Assembly: GCA_021819435.1 (NCBI GenBank)
Contig: JAKARB010000018.1
Location: forward strand, 1 to 64,000
Length of the DNA stretch: 64,000 nucleotides
Reading direction: 5' to 3'
Source: Pseudomonadota bacterium
GTDB lineage: Bacteria > Pseudomonadota > Gammaproteobacteria > Burkholderiales > Burkholderiaceae_C
In this document: piece by piece, positions 7,930 to 18,614 of the stretch
How the letters are laid out: each line of letters begins with the position of its first letter
Position numbering within the stretch: the first letter of the stretch is position 1
Notes under the pieces: generated by a model
Databases searched by the model: none
What the model was told of the DNA's origin: nothing
The model's input: only the letters and a program-made list of their open reading frames with translations
Program-made: the position numbers and the translations under genes

Positions 7930-10419
7930 GTGCACGATCCCCGACTCGCATCCGTGCTGCAGGCCGCCGCTGGCCGCATCCAGGCGGCGATCGCGGCTGC
8001 CGTGGACAAGGCCGCCGTGCAGTTGGCGCCGCTGGCGCTGTCGGCCACCAGCGGCACGGTGCGCATGGAGCTCATGGACGCCGAGCGTGAATTGCGCACG
8101 AAATCGGGCCGCATCCTCCAGAGCTTCCAGAAACATCTGCAAGGCCAGATCGATAAAGCCACCGCGCAGAAAACCGCCACAGCCACCTCCGGCATGGGCG
8201 AGCTCGACTGGGACGCGCTGTCCCTGGTGGGCGATGACGAAGTCGAGCGCGGCGTCATGGCCGACCGCCTGGGCCAGACCTTGTTGCCCGACTGCGACGA
8301 GCACCTCAAGGTCGTCCTGGCGCAATTCAGCGTCCTGGTGGACGAGGGCCACGGCGCCGAGCGCAACCCGTTGACCCCGCAGTCGGTGGCGAAGGCGCTG
8401 CTGAGCAGCCTGGCGGACGCCGAGTGTCCCCAGGGCGTCATCCAGACACTGACCACCCACGTCGGCCGGCTGCTGGGCGTCGAATTGAACGCCGCCTACA
8501 GCATCGTGGTGCAGGAAATGCGCCAGCAGGGCATCGAGCCTCGGGGCATGGTGCTCTCACGCCCCCGCCCCACCGGCGGCAGCGGCCACGCCCCATTCAG
8601 CACATCCACATCCGAGTCAGACGAGTTCCACAGCACCTCAGGGCAACAGCTTCAGCAACCGGCAAGCGCCTTTGCCCAGTTTGACGTGCATCAGCGCGCG
8701 GCCCAGGCCCTGAGCCACATGTTCGGGGTGGCGCTGCCCTCCTCGCCCATGGGCCTTGAAGGCTCTTTCATGCCCGCGCAGGGCGGCCACAGCCAGCTCA
8801 GCCAAGCCGCCGCCCAGGCTGCGCGCACGGACTTCCAGCAACTGCTGCGCAAGCTGGCCGCACAGGCCATGCCAACACCAGCTTTGGGCGATGGCTTGGT
8901 CGCACCCGGCGCCGACACCGCCCCGATGGGATTGATCGGACCGACGGGAACCCACAGCGCTGCAGACGGCGATTTCGCTGGCCAGTTGATGGCGGTCAAC
9001 CTGATCCGCGCACACCGAGAAGAGCTGGTGCGAGCCAGCGGCGGCGCCCCGATCGATCAGATCGTCATCGACATCGTCGCCGCGCTGTTCGACCAGGTGC
9101 TTTCCGATCCGAAGGTGGCGCCGGAAGTGGCCCGCCAGATCGCCCGGCTGCAGATGCCGGTGCTTCGCGTGGCTCTGGGCGACATCAGCTTCTTCAGCTC
9201 GCGCAAGCACCCGGTGCGGCGCTTCGTCAACCGCATTGCCACGCTATCGGGCACCATCGACGAGCAAGACGCCAGCGCCTGCCAGGCGTGCCTTGCGCGC
9301 GTGACCCAACTGGTCGACGGCATTGTCGACGGCGATTTCGACAACCCCGCGCTGTACGAGCGCAAGCTGGCCGAGCTGGAAAGCTTCATCGAGCAGACCA
9401 CCTCGCGCGACGCCGCCGAGCAGGCTGCCGTGGCCGAGCTGCTCAACGGCAAGGAAGCCGATCTGCGCGTTCACCAGCGCTACATGCAGATCCTCAAGCG
9501 TGAGCTGGCCGATGTCGAGATCCCCGAGTTCCTGCGAGACTTCCTGACGCAGATCTGGAGCCAGGTGCAGGTGATGGCCGCAGCACGCCACGGTGCCGAT
9601 TCAGCCTTGGCTCAGCGCATGAAAAAGGCCGGGCACGACCTGGCCCTGAGCGTGCAGCCCAAGGGACAGCCGCAGTTGCGCAAGCAATTCCTGCTGGGCC
9701 TGCCTCAGCTCATGCGCGACCTCAACGACGGCCTGGGCATGATCCAGTGGCCCGAAGAGGCCAAGCAGGCCTTCTTCGCGCAACTGCTGCCCGCCCATGC
9801 TGAATGCCTGAAGGCAACGCCCCACCACGAGCTGACCCAGCGCATGCTGGAGCAGCAGTTGACGAAGGTGGAGAAGCTCGCCATTCCCTCTCGCGAGGAA
9901 GCGGCCAACGACCCACTGCCCTCCCCGCTGGCCGACCTGGGTGCCGCGCCGACGCTGACCGTGGTCTCGGCCCTGAGCCAGGAAGAAGTCAGGGCCACTG
10001 GCTTCGTGCCCGAAGCCGCCCTCAACGCCGATGCCCCGCTCGACATCGACCTCGATGCACCGGCCGACCCCAGCCTTGCCGACATCGACATCGACCTGGA
10101 TGCCCCGCCCACGCCCTCCGCTGGGACGCAGCTGATGCACCACATCCAGAAGGGCGCGGCCTACCAGATGCTGATGCAAGGCCAGTGGAAGCGGGTGCGC
10201 CTGACCTGGGTGTCCGAGGGGCGAACCTTCTTCATCTTCACGCACGGCCACACGCACAAGCAGACGATCTCGCTGACCGCGCGCACGCTCGCCAAGATGT
10301 GCGAGAGCGGCCGCTTCAAGGCCTTCGAGCAGGCCGAACTGATCGAGCGCGCCACGCTGCGCGCACGGCGCCAGCTCGCCGCGCTGTCATCGAGCGGGCG
10401 AGAGCGCAGCGCGGCTTGA
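7930..10419 (+). CDS. DUF1631 family protein
   Basis: This is a large cytoplasmic protein of unknown function (829 residues from the GTG at 7930). The start is chosen because AAGGA lies 9 bp upstream. It has no signal peptide or membrane segment. The middle (about residues 350-620) is helical and charged, with HREELVRASGG, the PVLRVALGDISFFSSRKHPV segment and RRFVNRIATL, the conserved core of DUF1631 proteins. After an acidic linker (DIDLDAPADPSLADIDIDLD, about 700-720), a compact C-terminal module contains WKRVRLTWVSEGRTFFIFTH. Members are widespread in beta- and gammaproteobacteria and have been loosely annotated as thymidine phosphorylases, which nothing here supports. It is divergent from petA and convergent with pdxA. 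Confidence 0.8.
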   Translation: MHDPRLASVLQAAAGRIQAAIAAAVDKAAVQLAPLALSATSGTVRMELMDAERELRTKSGRILQSFQKHLQGQIDKATAQKTATATSGMGELDWDALSLVGDDEVERGVMADRLGQTLLPDCDEHLKVVLAQFSVLVDEGHGAERNPLTPQSVAKALLSSLADAECPQGVIQTLTTHVGRLLGVELNAAYSIVVQEMRQQGIEPRGMVLSRPRPTGGSGHAPFSTSTSESDEFHSTSGQQLQQPASAFAQFDVHQRAAQALSHMFGVALPSSPMGLEGSFMPAQGGHSQLSQAAAQAARTDFQQLLRKLAAQAMPTPALGDGLVAPGADTAPMGLIGPTGTHSAADGDFAGQLMAVNLIRAHREELVRASGGAPIDQIVIDIVAALFDQVLSDPKVAPEVARQIARLQMPVLRVALGDISFFSSRKHPVRRFVNRIATLSGTIDEQDASACQACLARVTQLVDGIVDGDFDNPALYERKLAELESFIEQTTSRDAAEQAAVAELLNGKEADLRVHQRYMQILKRELADVEIPEFLRDFLTQIWSQVQVMAAARHGADSALAQRMKKAGHDLALSVQPKGQPQLRKQFLLGLPQLMRDLNDGLGMIQWPEEAKQAFFAQLLPAHAECLKATPHHELTQRMLEQQLTKVEKLAIPSREEAANDPLPSPLADLGAAPTLTVVSALSQEEVRATGFVPEAALNADAPLDIDLDAPADPSLADIDIDLDAPPTPSAGTQLMHHIQKGAAYQMLMQGQWKRVRLTWVSEGRTFFIFTHGHTHKQTISLTARTLAKMCESGRFKAFEQAELIERATLRARRQLAALSSSGRERSAA

Positions 10420-10425
10420 TCGGCG

Positions 10426-11523
10426 CTACTGCCCCTGACGCCCAGCCAACAACAGCCGCGCCATGTCCGCCGCCTGCGCGAAGCTGCCCTCGTCGGCCCG
10501 CCCGGTGCCAGCCAGGTCGAAGGCGGTGCCATGGTCGGGGCTGGTGCGCACAAAGGGCAGGCCCAGCGTCACGTTCACGCCTTCATCGAGCCCGAGGTAC
10601 TTCACCGGGATCAGGCCCTGGTCGTGGTACATCGCGACCACCACGTCGAACTCGCCGACATGGCGAGGCGGATCGTGGCGGGCGCGCATGAAAATCGTGT
10701 CCGGGGCCCAGGGCCCCGAAGCATCGATGCCCTCGGCACGGGCTGCGTGGATGGCCGGCGCGATGATGTCGATCTCCTCGCTGCCGAACAAGCCACCCTC
10801 ACCCGCGTGCGGGTTCAGCCCGGCCACGGCGATGCGCGGACGCGGCTGCCCCCACAAGGCCGCGCTGCGGTGGGTGATGCGCAAGGTCTCCAACACGCCG
10901 TCGAAGGTCACCTGCTCGATGGCCTGCCGCAGCGAGACGTGGATGGTCACCAGCACCGTGCGCAACTGGCGGTTGGCCAGCATCATGCGCACCGGCGCTG
11001 GAGGTTGGCCGGGCGGAGCGCCTTCTGCCTGCAGCAGCTCGGTGTGCCCGGGGTAAGGCTCGCCGGCCAGGGCCAGCGCCTCCTTGTGCAAGGGCGCCGT
11101 GACGATGGCGCCCACCTCGCCCCGTTGCGCCAGTCGCACCGCCGCGCGGATGCAGGCCGCCGCCGCCTGCCCGGCGCGCTTGTCGACCTGCCCCAAGGGC
11201 GCATCCATCAAATCGAGCGGCAAGCCTGGCGGCGCCCAGACCCCCATCTGCCTCACCCCCAATTTGGACGCATCACGCCAATCCTGCAAGGCAACGACCT
11301 GAGGCCTCCGCTCGTCGGACACCCAAGAAACGGCACGCTGCATGACGCGTGGGCAGCCGATCACCAACGCCCGCGCGTCCCGCCCCCACCACTTCGCGAT
11401 GACCTCGGGGCCGATGCCGCAAGCGTCGCCCATCGTCAGGGCGAGCCAGTCGCCCAAGGGCGGCCCTGCGCTCTCGGCGGCGCCGACCACGCCGACCAAA
11501 GGGGAACTTGTCTGGTGAACCAT
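10426..11523 (-). CDS. pdxA: PdxA family 4-hydroxythreonine-4-phosphate dehydrogenase
   Basis: This is a probable NAD-dependent dehydrogenase of the PdxA family; the classical enzyme oxidises 4-hydroxythreonine 4-phosphate in pyridoxal phosphate synthesis. Family motifs are present: [14 protein letters not shown] near the N-terminus, a metal-ligand His in TAPLHKEAL, and [13 protein letters not shown] followed by [15 protein letters not shown]. The first motif differs from the commoner GDPAGIGPE. The start at 11523 (MVHQTSSP) gives 365 residues, closer to family length than the longer frame. It is not beside rsmA/surA, where I would expect the housekeeping copy. It could therefore be a PdxA2-like enzyme acting on a related phosphorylated hydroxy acid. 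Confidence 0.78.
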   Translation of the reverse strand: MVHQTSSPLVGVVGAAESAGPPLGDWLALTMGDACGIGPEVIAKWWGRDARALVIGCPRVMQRAVSWVSDERRPQVVALQDWRDASKLGVRQMGVWAPPGLPLDLMDAPLGQVDKRAGQAAAACIRAAVRLAQRGEVGAIVTAPLHKEALALAGEPYPGHTELLQAEGAPPGQPPAPVRMMLANRQLRTVLVTIHVSLRQAIEQVTFDGVLETLRITHRSAALWGQPRPRIAVAGLNPHAGEGGLFGSEEIDIIAPAIHAARAEGIDASGPWAPDTIFMRARHDPPRHVGEFDVVVAMYHDQGLIPVKYLGLDEGVNVTLGLPFVRTSPDHGTAFDLAGTGRADEGSFAQAADMARLLLAGRQGQ

Positions 11524-11608
11524 CTCGGAGGCGCCTCCAGGGGCACGGACATTGCTAACACCCGATTGTCGTGCCGATCGGGCGACCACCGTTGCGAGGG
11601 CGCCCGGT

Positions 11609-11617
11609 TGCTACACT
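11609..11617 (+). promoter_or_regulatory. Extended -10 promoter element abutting hisI
   Basis: TGC-TACACT (11609-11617) matches an extended -10 element, with only a weak -35 upstream (CCGTTG at a 17-bp spacing). The hexamer ends 6 bp before the hisI ATG, so transcription would begin at or next to the start codon. No Shine-Dalgarno sequence precedes hisI, which fits a leaderless transcript. Confidence 0.45.
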
Positions 11618-11623
11618 GCGAAC

Positions 11624-12013
11624 ATGACTTGGTTGGATGAAGTGAAGTGGGACGAAAACGGGCTGGTGCCCGTCATCGCCCAGGAAGACAGCACCGGTGA
11701 CGTGCTGATGTTCGCCTGGATGAACCGCGAGGCGCTGGCTCGCACCGCCGAAACAGGTGAAGCCGTCTACTGGAGCCGCTCGCGCAAGCGGCTGTGGCAC
11801 AAGGGCGAGGAGTCCGGCCACATCCAGCAGGTGCACGCCATCCGCATGGACTGCGACAACGACGTCGTGCTCTTGCGCGTGACGCAAAAAGGACATGAAC
11901 CGGGCATCGCCTGTCACACCGGGCGTCACAGTTGCTTCTTCCAGAAGTACGACAATGGCACGTGGGTGACGGTCGAGCCCGTCCTCAAAGACCCGAAATC
12001 CATCTACTCATGA
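11624..12013 (+). CDS. hisI: Phosphoribosyl-AMP cyclohydrolase
   Basis: This catalyses the third step of histidine synthesis, opening the purine ring of phosphoribosyl-AMP. The metal-binding signatures are intact: DCDNDVVLL (Mg site) and the zinc motif [11 protein letters not shown]. The start MTWLDEVKW (11624) gives 129 residues, the normal size for a stand-alone HisI. A longer frame to 11552 would run through the promoter. Its stop overlaps the hisE start. In related bacteria hisI follows hisF directly. Here it sits 5 kb away on the opposite strand, heading a hisI-hisE-tatABC unit. Confidence 0.95.
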   Translation: MTWLDEVKWDENGLVPVIAQEDSTGDVLMFAWMNREALARTAETGEAVYWSRSRKRLWHKGEESGHIQQVHAIRMDCDNDVVLLRVTQKGHEPGIACHTGRHSCFFQKYDNGTWVTVEPVLKDPKSIYS

Positions 12014-12375
12014 TGAGCGAGCAGAATCAACTGGACGTGCTGGCCCGCGTCGCCGAGGTCATCGATTCCCGCAAGGGCGGCGACCCCGACAAGAGCTACG
12101 TGGCACGCCTGTTCCACAAGGGCACCGACACCATCCTGAAGAAGGTGGGCGAAGAGGCCACCGAGGCGGTGATCGCCGTCAAGGACCTGGCCGCGCAGGA
12201 CAGCCCTGAGCGCCGCAAGGCCGTGGTGGGCGAATTCGCCGACCTGTGGTTCCATTCCATGGTGGCGCTGTCGCACATGGGCCTGGGGCCGCAGGATGTG
12301 GTGGCTGAACTGGCGCGGCGCGAAGGCCTTTCGGGCCTGGAGGAATTTGCCCGACGCGGCGCCCCGCGTGCTTGA
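12010..12375 (+). CDS. hisE: Phosphoribosyl-ATP pyrophosphohydrolase
   Basis: This catalyses the second step of histidine synthesis, hydrolysing phosphoribosyl-ATP to phosphoribosyl-AMP. It has the all-alpha MazG-like fold, with metal-binding acidic residues in the helix [16 protein letters not shown] and in [13 protein letters not shown]. It is about 121 residues, typical for a monofunctional HisE. The start is one of two tandem ATG codons (12010 or 12013). The first overlaps the hisI stop, indicating translational coupling. The gene for a HIT-family protein that often follows hisE in related genomes is absent, and only 123 bp separate it from tatA. Confidence 0.93.
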   Translation: MMSEQNQLDVLARVAEVIDSRKGGDPDKSYVARLFHKGTDTILKKVGEEATEAVIAVKDLAAQDSPERRKAVVGEFADLWFHSMVALSHMGLGPQDVVAELARREGLSGLEEFARRGAPRA

Positions 12376-12498
12376 CCGTTCTTGTCTTGAATTTCCACGA
12401 GGCCGGCCTCACCTCGCCCATGCGAAGCGGTGGCCGGATCCCCGACCTCTCTTGTCTTTCAATCAACGCGGGCACGGAAGTCCGCTCGGAGTGTGATC

Positions 12499-12726
12499 AT
12501 GGGTTCGTTCAGCATCTGGCACTGGTTGATCGTGCTGCTCATCGTGGTGATGGTGTTCGGCACCAAGAAGCTCAAGAACATCGGCACCGACCTCGGGTCG
12601 GCCGTCAAGGGTTTCAAGGACGGCATGAAGGACGGCGGCACCGCTGAGGCACCGCCCCAGCAGGTGACCAACGCCACCCGCCAGGACACAAACACCGTCG
12701 ACGTCGACGCCAAGACCAAGTCCTGA
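12499..12726 (+). CDS. tatA: Sec-independent protein translocase subunit TatA
   Basis: TatA is the pore-forming or membrane-weakening component of the twin-arginine translocase. Its 75 residues follow the TatA plan: a short N-terminal transmembrane helix ([17 protein letters not shown]), the FGTKKL hinge, an amphipathic helix ([12 protein letters not shown]) and a polar tail. The ATG at 12499 is the only sensible start. It is followed by tatB and tatC in the same direction. Substrates nearby probably include the Rieske protein PetA. Confidence 0.93.
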   Translation: MGSFSIWHWLIVLLIVVMVFGTKKLKNIGTDLGSAVKGFKDGMKDGGTAEAPPQQVTNATRQDTNTVDVDAKTKS

Positions 12727-12771
12727 TCCACCAGGACATGACCGGCGGGGGCCTCGCGGTCCCTCTGAAGC

Positions 12772-13236
12772 ATGATTGATTTCGGCATCGACAAGCTGGC
12801 CCTCATCGGGGCCGTGGCACTGATCGTGATCGGCCCGGAGCGCCTGCCCCGGGTGGCGCGCACGGTGGGCGTGCTCCTGGGCAAGGCCCAGCGCTACGTC
12901 TCGCAGGTGCAAAGCGAGGTCAACCGCTCCATGGAGCTGGACGAACTCAAGAAGATGAAGGACAACCTGCAGACCGCCGCCCAAGACATTGGGCAGACGG
13001 TGCGCAGTGGCCTGGACGAAGCCGGTCAGGCCCTTTCCGGCAGTGACGACGCGACCGCCGACTACCCCAGCTTCTACAACGACCTGCCCACCACGGCCTA
13101 CACCCCGCCGCGCAAGAACTGGCGCCTGAAGCGGGGCGCCACGCCGCTTTGGTACAAGCAGCGCCATGGCGTGCGCCGCCATGTGCAGTCGGGCGCCGCG
13201 CGCGTCGCCCGCTTCCGCCCGAACCGCCAACCCTGA
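12772..13236 (+). CDS. tatB: Sec-independent protein translocase subunit TatB
   Basis: TatB receives the substrate together with TatC in the twin-arginine translocase. It starts MIDFGIDKLALIGAVALIVI, with the glutamate in GPERLPRVART that marks TatB, followed by a long amphipathic helix (to about residue 75) and a proline- and arginine-rich C-terminal region. The length of 154 residues fits betaproteobacterial TatB. It lies 45 bp after tatA and 6 bp before tatC. Confidence 0.94.
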   Translation: MIDFGIDKLALIGAVALIVIGPERLPRVARTVGVLLGKAQRYVSQVQSEVNRSMELDELKKMKDNLQTAAQDIGQTVRSGLDEAGQALSGSDDATADYPSFYNDLPTTAYTPPRKNWRLKRGATPLWYKQRHGVRRHVQSGAARVARFRPNRQP

Positions 13237-13242
13237 CACCCC

Positions 13243-14040
13243 GTGAGCACCCCTCCCCCCAGCCCGGACGGCATGGACGGCACCGAGCAGCCATTCGTTG
13301 CCCACCTCATCGAGCTGCGTGACCGCCTGATCCGCGCCGTCATCGCCATCGGCATCGCCTTCATCGCCCTGGCGATCTACCCCTCGCCTTCCGGCCTGTA
13401 CGACTGGCTGGCCATGCCGCTGGTGCAGCACCTGCCGGCCGGCGCCACGATGATCGCCACCAACCCGATCTCGCCGTTCATGGTGCCCATCAAGGTGACC
13501 ATGCTGGCGGCTTTCATGCTGGCGCTGCCGGTGGTGCTCTACCAAGTGTGGGCCTTCGTGGCGCCCGGTCTGTACGCACACGAGAAAAAGCTCGTGCTGC
13601 CGCTGATCATCTCCAGCACGCTGCTGTTCTTCATGGGCGTGGCCTTCTGCTACTTCTTCGTGTTCGGCAAGGTCTTCACCTTCATCCAGCAGTTCGCGCC
13701 CAAGAGCATCACCGCCGCGCCCGACATCGAGGCCTACCTGAGCTTCGTGCTCAACATGTTCATCGCCTTCGGGGCCGCCTTCGAGGTGCCGGTGGTGCTG
13801 GTCATCCTCGTGCGCATGGGCATGGTGTCCATCGACAAGCTCAAGGGCTTCCGCAGCTACTTCGTCGTCATCGCCTTCGTGATCGCCGCCGTGGTGACCC
13901 CGCCTGACGTGGTCTCGCAACTGGCGCTGGCCATCCCGATGTGCCTGCTCTACGAGGTGGGGATCATGGCGGCCGGGATGTTCGTCAAGCACACGCAGGC
14001 GCCTGACAGCGATGCTTCCAACGAAGGACCGGCAACGTGA
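13243..14040 (+). CDS. tatC: Sec-independent protein translocase subunit TatC
   Basis: TatC is the polytopic Tat subunit that recognises the twin-arginine signal. Conserved elements include PFVAHLIELRDRLIRAVIAI at the N-terminus, the SPFMVPIKV periplasmic segment, LPVVLYQVWAFVAPGLY, and the glutamate region AAFEVPVVLVILVRMG. Six membrane helices can be traced in 265 residues. The start is GTG (13243), 6 bp after tatB. A bidirectional terminator follows, and the next gene is convergent. Confidence 0.95.
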   Translation: MSTPPPSPDGMDGTEQPFVAHLIELRDRLIRAVIAIGIAFIALAIYPSPSGLYDWLAMPLVQHLPAGATMIATNPISPFMVPIKVTMLAAFMLALPVVLYQVWAFVAPGLYAHEKKLVLPLIISSTLLFFMGVAFCYFFVFGKVFTFIQQFAPKSITAAPDIEAYLSFVLNMFIAFGAAFEVPVVLVILVRMGMVSIDKLKGFRSYFVVIAFVIAAVVTPPDVVSQLALAIPMCLLYEVGIMAAGMFVKHTQAPDSDASNEGPAT

Positions 14041-14134
14041 ATCCTGCGTGAGGACGCGGATCTGTACCCGGCTGACGCCATGGCATCCCGCCTCTGACGC
14101 GGACGCATTGGCGAGGCACAAGTTCGACGACGGC

Positions 14135-14156
14135 AAGGGCCCACAGGGGCCCTTTC

Positions 14157-14157
<1 letters not shown>
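14135..14157. terminator. Bidirectional terminator between tatC and the DegS-like gene
   Basis: AAGGGCCC (14135-14142) pairs perfectly with GGGCCCTT (14147-14154) around ACAG and is followed by TCTC. It lies between the convergent ends of tatC and the protease gene and could serve both. Confidence 0.6.
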
Positions 14158-15359
<1,202 letters not shown>

Positions 15360-15387
15360 GAACATCCACAAGCCAGAAAGGCCTGCC

Positions 15388-16137
15388 GTGATCGAAAGGG
15401 ATACGCTGCTGTCACACCTCCACCAAATGCTGGAGGCGGACCGATTCAAGGATTATGGGCCGAACGGTCTTCAGGTTGAGGGCAAGGCGCGCATTCACAA
15501 GGTGGTGACGGGCGTGACCGCCAGCCTGGCGCTGATCGAAGCCGCCGTGGCGGAGGGCGCCGACGCGCTGCTGGTGCACCATGGCCTGTTCTGGCGCGGC
15601 CAGGACGGGCGGGTCACCGGCTGGATGCGGCAGAGGCTGGCCACGCTGCTGCGCCACGACATCAACCTCATCGCTTACCACCTGCCGCTGGACGCCCACG
15701 CCTCGCTGGGCAACAACGCGCAATGGGGCCAGCGCCTGGGCTGGGTGGGGGACGCCCGCTTCGGCGAGCAGGAGCTGGGCTTCATCGGCAACGCCCCCAG
15801 CGGCCTGAATTTCGATGCCCTGATGCAACAGTTGCGGCAGGTGATGGGGCGCGAGGTGACCGGCGTGGCCGGTGACGGGCGCCCGCTGCGGCGCGTGGCC
15901 TGGTGCAGTGGCGGCGCGCAAAGCTACTTCGAGCCGGCCATCGCGGCGGGCGCCGACGTGTTCCTCACAGGCGAAATCTCTGAACCGCAGGCCCACCTGG
16001 CACGCGAAACCGGCGTGGCCTTCGTCGCCTGCGGCCACCACGCCAGCGAACGCTGGGGTGTGCAGGCAGTGGGTGAGCACCTCGCCCAGCGCATGGGCGT
16101 GGCGCACACCTTCATCGACTTGCCAAATCCGGCCTGA
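15388..16137 (+). CDS. NIF3-like dinuclear metal-binding protein (YbgI family)
   Basis: This is a member of the NIF3/YbgI family, toroidal hexamers with a two-metal centre; a general role is not established, although some are annotated as GTP cyclohydrolase 1 type 2 homologues. Likely metal ligands are seen in LLVHHGLFW, in AYHLPLDAH, and in CGHHASERWG near the C-terminus. The GTG at 15388 is favoured because AAGG lies 6 bp upstream and the protein then begins MIERDTLLSHLHQ. An in-frame ATG at 15358 would overlap the divergent protease start. It has about 249 residues, the usual length for the short form. Confidence 0.85.
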   Translation: MIERDTLLSHLHQMLEADRFKDYGPNGLQVEGKARIHKVVTGVTASLALIEAAVAEGADALLVHHGLFWRGQDGRVTGWMRQRLATLLRHDINLIAYHLPLDAHASLGNNAQWGQRLGWVGDARFGEQELGFIGNAPSGLNFDALMQQLRQVMGREVTGVAGDGRPLRRVAWCSGGAQSYFEPAIAAGADVFLTGEISEPQAHLARETGVAFVACGHHASERWGVQAVGEHLAQRMGVAHTFIDLPNPA

Positions 16138-16225
16138 TCAGGATCGGTGTGGCCACGCTGCCCGCATCTGCTGAGACGGCGCGGCGTGGTCCAAGTGCCA
16201 AGCAGTGCCAAGTGGCACCAAGTGC

Positions 16226-16810
16226 TCAGTGAGCGAGCACCTGCTCCAACTCGGCGAAATTGCGCGAATGCAGATCGGGCTCGATGGTGGTGTTGAGCGC
16301 CTGCTCCAGCCGGCTGGCCGAAAACAGGCCGCGCAGCATGGTCGAGCCGTCCTTGTTTTGCGTGACCAGCAGGTAGCGCAGGTTGTGTTCGTGCATCGTG
16401 GCCACCAAGTCGCCGATGCGGGCTGAGCGCACATGGGCGATGTCCACGGTGTCCCATTGGGTGATGGGCACCATGATGTCGGCCAGCGTCAGCTCATGGT
16501 GGCGCACATGGTGGGCCGATGCACGCAGCACCGGGCGCTCGCCTTGCAGGTCTTCCGCAGTGACCATGCCGACCAGCTCGCCATCGGCACCCGCGACGAA
16601 GACCATGCGCACGCCAGCACGGCGCATGAGGTGCAGGGTCTGATCCAGGCCATCGCGGTGGCTCGCGATGACGCAGGGGCTGTGGTGGAGGTTGGTGAAG
16701 AGGGTCAGCGCGGGGTCGCTCAACTGGGCCGAACGCTGCACCTTGGGCAGGTTCGGGGCCAGCGACAAGCTCTGGATGGACAGGGGTTTGTAGCCTTGGC
16801 GATGGGGCAT
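16226..16810 (-). CDS. CBS-domain protein
   Basis: This is a small soluble protein with two CBS motifs, a module that binds adenosyl nucleotides and regulates a partner. The first covers about residues 45-95 (ASHRDGLDQTLHLMRRAGVR, VFVAGADGELVGMVTAEDL). The second covers about 110-165 (DIMVPITQWDTV, LVATMHEHNLRYLLVTQ). There is no fused enzyme or channel. The start at 16810 is set by GGAG 7 bp upstream. It has 194 residues. It lies 176 bp downstream of hisF on the same strand, in the position where hisI would be expected. Its partner is unknown. Confidence 0.82.
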   Translation of the reverse strand: MPHRQGYKPLSIQSLSLAPNLPKVQRSAQLSDPALTLFTNLHHSPCVIASHRDGLDQTLHLMRRAGVRMVFVAGADGELVGMVTAEDLQGERPVLRASAHHVRHHELTLADIMVPITQWDTVDIAHVRSARIGDLVATMHEHNLRYLLVTQNKDGSTMLRGLFSASRLEQALNTTIEPDLHSRNFAELEQVLAH

Positions 16811-16986
16811 GGCAGCTCCTTTCGATGCAGACCCCGTCCTGGCGGCCTGGCCGACTTCACCGCGGCACAGGCACAGAGGCGGGGCACGTCCCGAAGACAG
16901 GTTACGCCTCTCACATGTGCTTGCATCCCCAGAAAAGCATGCCCCTGCGGGCAGGCATGTGATCGAACACACGCCCTTTACACAGA

Positions 16987-17766
16987 TCAGGTACGGACCG
17001 GGATGCCGCGCTCGGCCATCACGGCCTTGGCCTGGGCCACGGTGTATTCGCCGTAATGGAAGATGCTGGCGGCCAGCACCGCATCCGCGCCACCTTGCTG
17101 CACGCCGTCGGCCAGGTGGTCGAGGTTGCCCACGCCGCCCGAAGCAATGACGGGCACGCCCACGGCGTCGCTCACGGCACGCGTGAGCGCCAGGTCGAAG
17201 CCCGACTTGGTGCCATCGCGGTCCATGCTGGTCAGCAAGATCTCGCCAGCACCGAACTCCGCCATCTGCCTGGCCCAGGCCACGGCATCAAGACCGACGT
17301 TCTTGCGGCCACCGTGGCTGTAGACATCCCAGCCCGGCCCCTTGGCGGCCAGGTCATCGCCCTGGCGCTGCTTGGCATCAATCGCCACGACGATGCACTG
17401 CGAGCCGTACTTGTCGGAGGCGTCTCGGATGACCTGCGGGTCGGCGATGGCGGCCGAATTGAAGCTGACCTTGTCGGCGCCCGCATTGAGCAGGCGGCGA
17501 ACGTCGTCGACCGTGCGCACGCCACCTCCCACCGTCAGCGGGATGAAGACCTGCGAGGCCACCGCTTCGATGATGTGCAGGATCAGGTCTCGGCCGTCGC
17601 TGGTGGCGGTGATGTCGAGGAAGGTGAGCTCGTCGGCGCCCTGCTCGTTGTAGCGCGCGGCGATCTCGACCGGGTCACCGGCATCGCGCAACTCGACGAA
17701 GTTCACGCCCTTGACGACCCGCCCGCCTGTCACGTCCAGGCAGGGGATGATGCGTTTGGCCAGCAT
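16987..17766 (-). CDS. hisF: Imidazole glycerol phosphate synthase, cyclase subunit
   Basis: HisF is the (beta/alpha)8 subunit that uses ammonia from HisH to form imidazole glycerol phosphate and AICAR. It begins [12 protein letters not shown], with the catalytic Asp in CLD, and the second catalytic Asp lies in VVAIDAKQR. Phosphate-binding loops VGGGVR and ASGGVGN are visible. The 259 residues match the family. Its start overlaps the hisA stop by 1 bp. It is the last gene of the minus-strand his series; hisI, usually next, is displaced to 11624. Confidence 0.96.
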   Translation of the reverse strand: MLAKRIIPCLDVTGGRVVKGVNFVELRDAGDPVEIAARYNEQGADELTFLDITATSDGRDLILHIIEAVASQVFIPLTVGGGVRTVDDVRRLLNAGADKVSFNSAAIADPQVIRDASDKYGSQCIVVAIDAKQRQGDDLAAKGPGWDVYSHGGRKNVGLDAVAWARQMAEFGAGEILLTSMDRDGTKSGFDLALTRAVSDAVGVPVIASGGVGNLDHLADGVQQGGADAVLAASIFHYGEYTVAQAKAVMAERGIPVRT

Positions 17767-18512
17767 CAGGTGCCGCCGTTCAATTCATCGGCGCGCTTTT
17801 GCGCGGCGGCGAAGTCCAGGTCGCCGCTGTAGATGGCGCGGCCGCAGATCACGCCTTCGACGCCTTCGTCTTCGACGGCGCAAAGCTCTTCGATGTTCTT
17901 GATGTTCGAGAGACCGCCCGAGGCGATGACCGGGATGGTCAGGGCCTGAGCCAGCTTCACCGTGGCGTCGATGTTGATGCCGGTGAGCATGCCGTCGCGG
18001 CCGATGTCGGTGTAGATGACGCCTTCAACACCGTAGTCCTCGAACTTCTTGGCCAGGTCGATGACCTCGTGGCCGGAGAGCTTGCTCCAGCCATCGGTGG
18101 CAACCTTGCCGTCTTTGGCATCGAGGCCGACGATGATGTGGCCGCCGAAGGCGGTGCAGGCATCGCGCAGGAAGCCGGGGTTCTTGACGGCGGCCGTGCC
18201 GATGATGACGTAGCTCAGGCCGTCGTCGAGGTAGCGCTCGATGGTGTCGAGGTCGCGGATGCCACCGCCGAGCTGCACGGGGATCTCGGCGCCGACTTCC
18301 TTGATGATGGACTTGATGGCGGCTTCGTTGACTGGCTTGCCGGCGAACGCCCCATTGAGGTCGACCAGGTGCAGGCGACGCGCACCGGCATCCAGCCAGC
18401 GGCGAGCCATGGCCGCAGGGTCCTCACCAAAGGTGGTGGAGTCGTTCATGTCGCCTTGCTTGAGGCGAACACACTTGCCGTCTTTCAGGTCGATCGCAGG
18501 AATCAGCAGCAT
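17766..18512 (-). CDS. hisA: Phosphoribosyl-formimino-AICAR phosphate isomerase
   Basis: HisA isomerises ProFAR to PRFAR, the Amadori step of histidine synthesis. It has a (beta/alpha)8 barrel, with the catalytic Asp in the opening motif [14 protein letters not shown] and the second in [11 protein letters not shown]. Phosphate loops LGGGIRDL and ASGGLSN are present. It is 248 residues. It lies between hisH (102-bp gap) and hisF (1-bp overlap). Confidence 0.96.
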   Translation of the reverse strand: MLLIPAIDLKDGKCVRLKQGDMNDSTTFGEDPAAMARRWLDAGARRLHLVDLNGAFAGKPVNEAAIKSIIKEVGAEIPVQLGGGIRDLDTIERYLDDGLSYVIIGTAAVKNPGFLRDACTAFGGHIIVGLDAKDGKVATDGWSKLSGHEVIDLAKKFEDYGVEGVIYTDIGRDGMLTGINIDATVKLAQALTIPVIASGGLSNIKNIEELCAVEDEGVEGVICGRAIYSGDLDFAAAQKRADELNGGT

Positions 18513-18614
18513 GGCTGGGGTGCGGAGTGAGTCAGTCTTCGAAGATGCCTGGCGCGCCAGGCGGGGGTGAGGTTCGGCGGCTGCGGACGCCCCTCGCAGG
18601 GCACCCGACCCTGC

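Noticed and set aside
18513..18614. A gene between hisA and hisH
   Set aside because: The 102-bp gap is GC-rich with no start, ribosome-binding site or open frame of its own.
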